Below are positions 55,548 to 64,000 of a stretch of 64,000 nt of DNA, piece by piece. The notes under the pieces were generated by a model. The model ran no database searches and had not been told where the DNA came from. It saw nothing but the letters and a program-made list of their open reading frames with translations. Numbering within the stretch: position 1 is the first letter of the stretch; each line of letters begins with the position of its first letter. The translations under genes were made by a program, and so were the position numbers. The stretch comes from Escarpia spicata (taxonomy: Eukaryota; Annelida; Polychaeta; Sabellida; Siboglinidae), in contig OZ023206.1 of assembly GCA_963995525.1 (NCBI GenBank), positions 49,163,703-49,227,702 on the forward strand, given 5' to 3'.

Positions 55548-56685
55548 TTATTTCTTATAAAGCGAGTCTCGATATTTGATTGATTTTAGAAGACCGTGTG
55601 TGATCCAGGTTGAATGCTTATGTTTGTATTTATTATATTTCATGATTTTAACAGGCATATGCTTATTCTTAGCATGCATAATTTCTTCGTGTATTATGTT
55701 ATAATTTAAATTGGGGTCAGCCGTAGGAGATTTGTTTAGTTTGTTATACATTGCATCCGAATTTATCTCTAGTTTAACATTATGCATAGCTACCTTATTT
55801 TGTAGATTTACTCGAACAAATTTTGGAGGAGGTTTGGATTTTACGTTGATATTCATGATTAGGAAGTAAGGTTGATGATCAGAAATGGTATTAGTGAAGA
55901 TTCCTGCAGTGCTATCTAATATTGATTTATTTAATTTACTGAAAAAGTTGTCTATCAGTGTTCCGTTAGTTCTGGTAAAGCGAGTTGGAAAGGTAATTTG
56001 TGGATAGAGACTGCATGAAATTATAGTATCAAAAAATTCACTATATATTTTGTTCTCGTTTATTTTCAGTAGATTGATATTGAAATCGCCTGAAAGTAGC
56101 CATTGTTGTTGAAAATTCATCTATGAAATCTATAATATTTTGATTTAATGACCTAGGCGGTCTGTATATGTTTCCAATAGTAAGTGTTTTTGATAAGCTG
56201 CCACCAGTTACTTGAATTACTAACCCCTCCCAATGTTCATACATGTTGATATTCTTAAGTACTTTATATTTAAATTTATGATCTACGTAAATTATTAAAC
56301 CCCCTTTGACACTACAGTGTTTCCCTTGAGCAATTTGATCATATCCGTGTAAACTGAATTGAGATAAATTATCATGATTTGACTTCCATGTTTCTTGCAA
56401 ACATATAATGCAAAATTTAAATTGTTTAGTATTTAGAAGCTCTACAAAAAGTTCAAGTTCGTCAAATTTAGCATTAATGGATTGAATATTTAAGCTTAGT
56501 ATACTAAAATTATCAGTATTTTTGTGTGCTAACTTATGAAACTTATCGATGTCATAGTATGAAGAACAATGGATCAACTGAGGTTCATTTTGTTCAGTAC
56601 TATTTTCGTTTATATCTAGAAGATTTATTAAAGAACAGTTTCGGATACCTCCCAAGTGGGAGAGAAATGTCACATCAGAAGTCAT
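55548..56685 (-). pseudogene. LINE endonuclease region, U6 (frameshifted)
   Basis: As U5, with the Cys variant in FKFCIICLQETW. The shared frame change and TAA are retained. Confidence 0.88.
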
Positions 56686-57661
56686 TGCTTAGGTTGGGAC
56701 ATAACACAATAATATAGCCAGCCTTTGTACGTATGTTAGGTATTTTACAAAAGAGTGAACTTGTGTGTATTTATTTTCTGTGCATATGTGAATGTTAAGA
56801 AATACTCCGTGTGTGACAGGGCAGATATCAAAGTAGTCAAGACTAGACTTAGTATAAAATAAATATAAAAGATAAGAAAAAACATGACAGATTGGGTGTT
56901 GGGTCATGAAAATAAGGCGTGACGCTAGGGAAAGGGGTGAGCTATGCTATCAACAGTGGCTGCATATAAATTAACAGTTGACAATCTAAAAATAATAATA
57001 GAAGAGATATAATGTCTTGATTAGTTATTTAAATGTCATTCATACAAAAAAAGAAAACAAAAGGGCATGAATGACCCATATATCATCAGATATATCAACA
57101 ATACCGCAAACTGTTAACTGTTAATACCGCAAACTGTTTTTGCTAAAGTTGGTCATACAACATAAGTAGATTATGTAATTATTATTTATCAAAATATGAA
57201 CTAGCAAGTTGATAATAATTTTAACAGACAGAAGAACAGCAATACATAAAAATAGAAATACATAAAAATAGAATCACATAAAAGGTAGAATCACACAATA
57301 ATCTTTAATGTATTAGATTATCAAGTTATCAATGCTTTCATTGATAATAACGTACAACTGGAGATCATTTACAGATGTACAACTGGTGATCACTTACATA
57401 TGTACAACTGGAAATCATTTACGTAACACCGCTCACTGCGCGCTTAGCTAATGGTGTTTTATTAGATGTCGACGCGAGATCTGCGGTTTACTTCAAATTT
57501 GAGGTCGCGTTCAGATTTGGCGTACGGTCGCGGCGCTTAATTGCGTTAGCTAATGGTCTCTATATCGCAATTAATGAGCAGCAGAAGGGGTAGTGAAGAC
57601 AGATGGTCTTGGCACATTCAGATTTATTCGCTTGAAAGTGTTCAGCTGCCTTGGTTACACA

Positions 57662-58556
57662 TTAGCTTTCACATACGAAACTCTTTAGTTGCAGTTTTCT
57701 TGGGAAACGTTCTGCAAAATAATTCACCGTTTGATTGTTATCAACAATCAATGCGAGGAGAGACGTTCTTAGCCCATACTGGCCTGCGTGAAGGTTTTCA
57801 GATGTTGTAGAGCTCTGGCACTTCTTTTGCATTCTCATGTCGTTACGGGGATTGTACAGACCAATTGCAACAACACATGGATGTTGGGAATGGTTCTCGC
57901 TGGCATTCCTTGATTGCTTTTTCACAACACTTTGGGCAGTCCTTTGGTTCTTTGCCGTGATAGTGCTGCTCCCATTGATGCAACTCTTCTGGTAGCACGC
58001 TCGGAGATAGCACATCACCTTTGTACACGGCAATTGCTTCTGCAAGTTCAGGATTCTGCTTGCATTACAATGCTGGGACCAGGTCTAGGGGTGAAATGCT
58101 TATATGAGATAATGTTGAAAACATATAGTTTGAAGGCCATTTAACCAAATATTCCTACCATGAAAATTTAAGCAATTAACACAATTAGCACAAGCGTATT
58201 TATTTGAAGTTATTTTAAATAATTTTAAATATCTTATAGGTGAGTCAATCTATTTAACACGTATCTGTTTTGAACGGTACAAGAACTAACTTAATCCAAC
58301 CCATTCCACACTAACATAGCTACTAGCGTTATTACACACACGCGCGCGCGCACACATATGTACACTTTATAAATTATGCATTAACATTATCTTGGCAATT
58401 TACACTAGACATGACAGTGATCACATGATCCAGCAAAGGTATGCACAGGTTACGACGATAGTATTGTTCTGGACTCTCAACTGGGACATTGCTGCTATGG
58501 TGTTGTGTTCTGGCTACCCTCGGCCTGCTTGGTATGACGCGAACGTCATCGGCCAC
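57662..58556 (-). pseudogene. hAT transposase relic in U7
   Basis: DVRVIPSRP as in U6, but with the usual stop after KSFVCES. Confidence 0.65.
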
Positions 58557-59006
58557 CTCACAAAGAACAAGAAGAACAATAACAAGAAAGTTTTATTTAG
58601 ACCCCAATTACAATATGTGTATAATATGAAATTAACGTAACATGAACAGGCATATATATACAAATGCAGTGTAATTTCAAATTAGATGGGGTCTGTGACT
58701 CCTATTAAGACAATAACATTCGCTCTCATAGGAGCCACAGTAATAATTTGTTTCAATTCAATTTTACCGAAGGAAGTGCAAATGCAAAAGTAAAAGTGCA
58801 GGAAAAGAAAAGAAACCGACATAACTTGATTACATATATGCATGTATTGGAGTATTTAAGGTATGTTAAAATAAACAAATACTAGTTGTCAATAGTACAC
58901 TTCAATATACTTGATATGTATGTGTATATGCACAAATACAATATCCATATGCTGATTTATATATATACAATACATATCCATACATATCACATGCAATAAT
59001 ACAGTT

Positions 59007-60971
59007 TTAATGACTTTGATAACATGTATAGCAGTTTAATATTGTACACGTATCTACGTATTTTTCTAATAAATTGTTTTTTGCATAATTACCAAAACTT
59101 CTGAAGGTATGTGTTCCAATCTTCTCTGTGACTAACTTTGAGGTATTGTTTATGACATATGGCAAACTGTATCTAAGACATCTTTTGGCAAATTCATGTT
59201 TTGTTCTGAATGGGTGTAACTCTGTTTTTTTCCTTGTGTTGTATTTGTGTACGTAAGCATTTGTAATTATTTTCCAATTTAATAGATAAGCAGGTAGGTC
59301 ATGATGTACATATTTATAATAAAACTTAAGTTCGTGTAATTTTAACATGTCATCAATTTTTAAGATATTCAATTTTTTGAAAAGTGGCTCAGAGTGTGAA
59401 TTATATTTACTTATAGATAAAATTCTCATAGCTTTCTTTTGTATTTTCAACATTCGACTACCTTGGTATCCCCACACCATAATACAATAGTTGATATGTG
59501 ATAAAAATAACGTATTATATAAGATAATTTTAATTTCTAGGGGAAAGACATATTTTAGTCTGTTTAATATGCCGACTGTTTTGGAACACTTGTTTGTTAC
59601 TTTTTCAATGTGTTTATTCCAATTTAAATTTGTATCTAAAGTAAGTCCTAACAAATTAAATTCATCTACTCTTTCAATGTTTGTACCATTTATATTGAGC
59701 ATAAAGTTATCGACAGCTTTATTTTTCATGTGAAAAATCATATATTTGGATTTGTTTCTGTTTAATGATAATTTATTAATGTTTAACCATTCAATTATTT
59801 TAAGGAGTTCATCGTTTACTGCCGATTTTATATTTCTATTTGGGGAGTTACCCTGAAAATGATTGATGGTGCTAAATAAGGTGGTATCGTCGGCATACAT
59901 AATAAAGTTAAACATTTCGCTAGCTTTAGGGAAATCATTAATGTATATTATGAATAATAGGGGACCAAGAATAGATCCTTGTGGTACACCAATTGTGATA
60001 GGTAGAATATTAGAACTTTCATTTTGAAATTCGGTGTATTGTCTTCTATTGCCTAAGTAGCTTTTAAATAGATTCAGGGTAGGACCCTGTAATCCATAAT
60101 ATCTTAGTTTAGTTAATAGTATCGAGTGATCAATTGTATCGAAGGCCTTAGAGAGGTCAAGAAAAATACTGAAAGGAACATAATTTTTATCAATTTGTGT
60201 AATTATTCTATCTATTAGTTCAAGTGATACTAACTCGGTAGAGTGTTTTTTTCTAAAACCATATTGATTTTTAACAAATAGATCAGAATCATTAAAGTAT
60301 GCTGTTAGTTGACTAGATATTATTTTCTCTATCACTTTTGAAATTGTTGGGAGAAGAGATATGGGTCTATAATTTTTAAAATCAGATGGGTCATCTTTCT
60401 TAAAAATAGGAATTACTTTAGCGAGTTTAAGTGTATCGGGAAATATACCAGTATTTATTACTTGATTTATTACCAGGGTTAATGGTTTGATGATGGAGGG
60501 TTCAATTATTTTCAAAAGTTTACAGGAAATACCGTCATAGCCACTACTGTTTTTATTGGGAAGGCTTTCAATGGTTTTCTTGACTATTTCTTCATCAACA
60601 TTTAATAGACTGAAAACGGAATGGACATTATCATTTAAGTAGTAATTGTAATCCTTATTTCCATTGTAATGAATGTCTTGTGCTGTCGACTGACCTATAC
60701 TTGTAAAAAAGTTGTTAAATTGGTTTGCAATAACCGTTTTATCTGTTATAGTTATACCGTTACTTTTAAACAAAACAGTGTTGTTTGAATTGTTTTTGGA
60801 GATCAATTCATTTATGGTTTTCCATGTATTTCTGATGTCATCTTTATATCGGTTGAAGCGTGACTCAAAGTACATTTGTTTGGCAGTACGAATATTGTTT
60901 TTAAATATTGAGTTATATGTTTTTAGGTTAGTTAGAAGGACTTCGTACATAGGTAAATTTGGATTAGACAT
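59007..60971 (-). CDS. LINE reverse transcriptase ORF, U7 (654 aa, open)
   Basis: Unbroken frame, same residues as U5 and U6 at every variant site I checked. Confidence 0.93.
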   Translation of the reverse strand: MSNPNLPMYEVLLTNLKTYNSIFKNNIRTAKQMYFESRFNRYKDDIRNTWKTINELISKNNSNNTVLFKSNGITITDKTVIANQFNNFFTSIGQSTAQDIHYNGNKDYNYYLNDNVHSVFSLLNVDEEIVKKTIESLPNKNSSGYDGISCKLLKIIEPSIIKPLTLVINQVINTGIFPDTLKLAKVIPIFKKDDPSDFKNYRPISLLPTISKVIEKIISSQLTAYFNDSDLFVKNQYGFRKKHSTELVSLELIDRIITQIDKNYVPFSIFLDLSKAFDTIDHSILLTKLRYYGLQGPTLNLFKSYLGNRRQYTEFQNESSNILPITIGVPQGSILGPLLFIIYINDFPKASEMFNFIMYADDTTLFSTINHFQGNSPNRNIKSAVNDELLKIIEWLNINKLSLNRNKSKYMIFHMKNKAVDNFMLNINGTNIERVDEFNLLGLTLDTNLNWNKHIEKVTNKCSKTVGILNRLKYVFPLEIKIILYNTLFLSHINYCIMVWGYQGSRMLKIQKKAMRILSISKYNSHSEPLFKKLNILKIDDMLKLHELKFYYKYVHHDLPAYLLNWKIITNAYVHKYNTRKKTELHPFRTKHEFAKRCLRYSLPYVINNTSKLVTEKIGTHTFRSFGNYAKNNLLEKYVDTCTILNCYTCYQSH

Positions 60972-60974
60972 TTT

Positions 60975-62112
60975 TTATTTCTTATAAAGCGAGTCTCGAT
61001 ATTTGATTGATTTTAGAAGACCGTGTGTGATCCAGGTTGAATGCTTATGTTTGTATTTATTATATTTCATGATTTTAACAGGCATATGCTTATTCTTAGC
61101 ATGCATAATTTCTTCGTGTATTATGTTATAATTTAAATTGGGGTCAGCCGTAGGAGATTTGTTTAGTTTGTTATACATTGCATCCGAATTTATCTCTAGT
61201 TTAACATTATGCATAGCTACCTTATTTTGTAGATTTACTCGAACAAATTTTGGAGGAGGTTTGGATTTTACGTTGATATTCATGATTAGGAAGTAAGGTT
61301 GATGATCAGAAATGGTATTAGTGAAGATTCCTGCAGTGCTATCTAATATTGATTTATTTAATTTACTGAAAAAGTTGTCTATCAGTGTTCCGTTAGTTCT
61401 GGTAAAGCGAGTTGGAAAGGTAATTTGTGGATAGAGACTGCATGAAATTATAGTATCAAAAAATTCACTATATATTTTGTTCTCGTTTATTTTCAGTAGA
61501 TTGATATTGAAATCGCCTGAAAGTAGCCATTGTTGTTGAAAATTCATCTATGAAATCTATAATATTTTGATTTAATGACCTAGGCGGTCTGTATATGTTT
61601 CCAATAGTAAGTGTTTTTGATAAGCTGCCACCAGTTACTTGAATTACTAACCCCTCCCAATGTTCATACATGTTGATATTCTTAAGTACTTTATATTTAA
61701 ATTTATGATCTACGTAAATTATTAAACCCCCTTTGACACTACAGTGTTTCCCTTGAGCAATTTGATCATATCCGTGTAAACTGAATTGAGATAAATTATC
61801 ATGATTTGACTTCCATGTTTCTTGCAAACATATAATGCAAAATTTAAATTGTTTAGTATTTAGAAGCTCTACAAAAAGTTCAAGTTCGTCAAATTTAGCA
61901 TTAATGGATTGAATATTTAAGCTTAGTATACTAAAATTATCAGTATTTTTGTGTGCTAACTTATGAAACTTATCGATGTCATAGTATGAAGAACAATGGA
62001 TCAACTGAGGTTCATTTTGTTCAGTACTATTTTCGTTTATATCTAGAAGATTTATTAAAGAACAGTTTCGGATACCTCCCAAGTGGGAGAGAAATGTCAC
62101 ATCAGAAGTCAT
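60975..62112 (-). pseudogene. LINE endonuclease region, U7 (frameshifted)
   Basis: As U5 and U6, with ATG at 62112. Confidence 0.88.
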
Positions 62113-62849
62113 TGCTTAGGTTGGGACATAACACAATAATATAGCCAGCCTTTGTACGTATGTTAGGTATTTTACAAAAGAGTGAACTTGTGTGTATTTA
62201 TTTTCTGTGCATATGTGAATGTTAAGAAATACTCCGTGTGTGACAGGGCAGATATCAAAGTAGTCAAGACTAGACTTAGTATAAAATAAATATAAAAGAT
62301 AAGAAAAAACATGACAGATTGGGTGTTGGGTCATGAAAATAAGGCGTGACGCTAGGGAAAGGGGTGAGCTATGCTATCAACAGTGGCTGCATATAAATTA
62401 ACAGTTGACAATCTAAAAATAATAATAGAAGAGATATAATGTCTTGATTAGTTATTTAAATGTCATTCATACAAAAAAAGAAAACAAAAGGGCATGAATG
62501 ACCCATATATCATCAGATATATCAACAATACCGCAAACTGTTAACTGTTAATACCGCAAACTGTTTTTGCTAAAGTTGGTCATACAACATAAGTAGATTA
62601 TGTAATTATTATTTATCAAAATATGAACTAGCAAGTTGATAATAATTTTAACAGACAGAAGAACAGCAATACATAAAAATAGAAATACATAAAAATAGAA
62701 TCACATAAAAGGTAGAATCACACAATAATCTTTAATGTATTAGATTATCAAGTTATCAATGCTTTCATTGATAATAACGTACAACTGGAGATCATTTACA
62801 GATGTACAACTGGTGATCACTTACATATGTACAACTGGAAATCATTTAC

Positions 62850-64000
62850 GTAACACCGCTCACTGCGCGCTTAGCTAATGGTGTTTTATTAGATGTCGAC
62901 GCGAGATCTGCGGTTTACTTCAAATTTGAGGTCGCGTTCAGATTTGGCGTACGGTCGCGGCGCTTAATTGCGTTAGCTAATGGTCTCTATATCGCAATTA
63001 ATGAGCAGCAGAAGGGGTAGTGAAGACAGATGGTCTTGGCACATTCAGATTTATTCGCTTGAAAGTGTTCAGCTGCCTTGGTTACACATTAGCTTTCACA
63101 TACGAAACTCTTTAGTTGCAGTTTTCTTGGGAAACGTTCTGCAAAATAATTCACCGTTTGATTGTTATCAACAATCAATGCGAGGAGAGACGTTCTTAGC
63201 CCATACTGGCCTGCGTGAAGGTTTTCAGATGTTGTAGAGCTCTGGCACTTCTTTTGCATTCTCATGTCGTTACGGGGATTGTACAGACCAATTGCAACAA
63301 CACATGGATGTTGGGAATGGTTCTCGCTGGCATTCCTTGATTGCTTTTTCACAACACTTTGGGCAGTCCTTTGGTTCTTTGCCGTGATAGTGCTGCTCCC
63401 ATTGATGCAACTCTTCTGGTAGCACGCTCGGAGATAGCACATCACCTTTGTACACGGCAATTGCTTCTGCAAGTTCAGGATTCTGCTTGCATTACAATGC
63501 TGGGACCAGGTCTAGGGGTGAAATGCTTATATGAGATAATGTTGAAAACATATAGTTTGAAGGCCATTTAACCAAATATTCCTACCATGAAAATTTAAGC
63601 AAATAACACAATTAGCACAAGCGTATTTATTTGAATTTTTTTTAAATAATTTTAAATATCTTATAGGTGAGTCAATCTATTTAACACGTATCTGTTTTGA
63701 ACGGTACAAGAACTAACTTAATCCAACCCATTCCACACTAACATAGCTACTAGCGTTATTACACACACGCGCGCGCGCACACATATGTACACTTTATAAA
63801 TTATGCATTAACATTATCTTGGCAATTTACACTAGACATGACAGTGATCACATGATCCAGCAAAGGTATGCACAGGTTACGACGATAGTATTGTTCTGGA
63901 CTCTCAACTGGGACATTGCTGCTATGGTGTTGTGTTCTGGCTACCCTCGGCCTGCTTGGTTTGACGCGAACGTCATCGGCCACCTCACAAAGAACAAGAA
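62850..64000 (-). repeat. Array unit U8 (partial, cut by the window end)
   Basis: The first 1151 bp of a further unit, so the array continues beyond the window. It has AAGCAAATAAC and DVRVKPSRP as in U5, not the U6/U7 variants, and a private GAATTTTTTTTAAA. Confidence 0.96.
63089..63983 (-). pseudogene. hAT transposase relic in U8
   Basis: Same structure as the other units, with YYRRN and DVRVKPSRP. The LINE part lies beyond the window. Confidence 0.65.

Larger units (their letters stand above)
51995..57422 (-). repeat. Array unit U6 (5428 bp)
   Basis: Shares with U7 several variants seen in no other unit: AAGCAATTAACAC, GAAGTTATTTTAAA and GGTATGACGCG. TATTTATCAAAATATGAACT, at the unit end, is shared by U5, U6 and U7. 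Confidence 0.96.
57423..62849 (-). repeat. Array unit U7 (5427 bp)
   Basis: Nearly a copy of U6, suggesting the most recent duplication in view. Confidence 0.96.

Noticed and set aside
24864..64000. Telomeric retrotransposon array (HeT-A/TART or SART type)
   Set aside because: Units include a hAT relic and identical flanks, share founder defects and have constant length. No telomeric repeats or poly-A joints are seen.

Overview
This is eukaryotic, almost certainly marine-invertebrate, nuclear DNA. It is AT-rich, has intron-like splice signals and tRNA-derived SINEs, and carries animal-type transposons (hAT, non-LTR retrotransposons, Polinton/Maverick). A mollusc or another lophotrochozoan would fit, but nothing here fixes the species. 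There is no intact host gene. The window is a mosaic of mobile and repetitive DNA with a few exon-like pieces.

Layout. (1) 1-6802 is bounded by two inverted arms of about 500 bp (1-537 and 6300-6802). Just inside the left arm, on the + strand, are decayed exons of a SWIM-zinc-finger protein, one of them interrupted by a SINE. Just outside the right arm, on the - strand, is a well-formed SAP-domain-like exon (7137-7303). Inverting the segment between the arms would put both on one strand in the expected SAP-then-SWIM order. (2) 7354-8835 is a 5'-truncated hAT transposon with terminal inverted repeats and an imperfect 8-bp target duplication; a SINE follows at about 9055. (3) 10170-16500 is a minisatellite complex with a 38-bp monomer. 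It is arranged as a fold-back: forward arm, unique spacer, reverse arm. A 611-bp tandem duplication and degenerate repeats follow. The monomer resembles a CTCF motif, and stronger matches lie at both edges. (4) 17760-22733 is a decayed Polinton/Maverick-type element on the - strand. It holds relics of major capsid protein, penton-like protein, integrase with chromodomain, packaging ATPase and several small proteins, plus a NADAR-domain gene upstream of the ATPase. Polymerase B and protease are not visible. (5) From 24864 to the window end is a head-to-tail array of a 5.43-kb unit: seven complete copies (U1-U7) and a partial U8. Each unit joins a hAT transposase relic to an APE/RT non-LTR retrotransposon, both on the - strand.

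How it fits together. All seven complete array units share the same frameshift inside the endonuclease region and the same in-frame TAA between endonuclease and reverse transcriptase. The array therefore most likely grew by DNA-level tandem duplication of one already defective composite, not by retrotransposition. Variants shared in mosaic fashion between units point to unequal exchange or gene conversion. The most unusual items are the NADAR gene in a Polinton-like cassette, the CTCF-like fold-back array, the inversion-split SAP/SWIM gene and the LINE+hAT macrosatellite.
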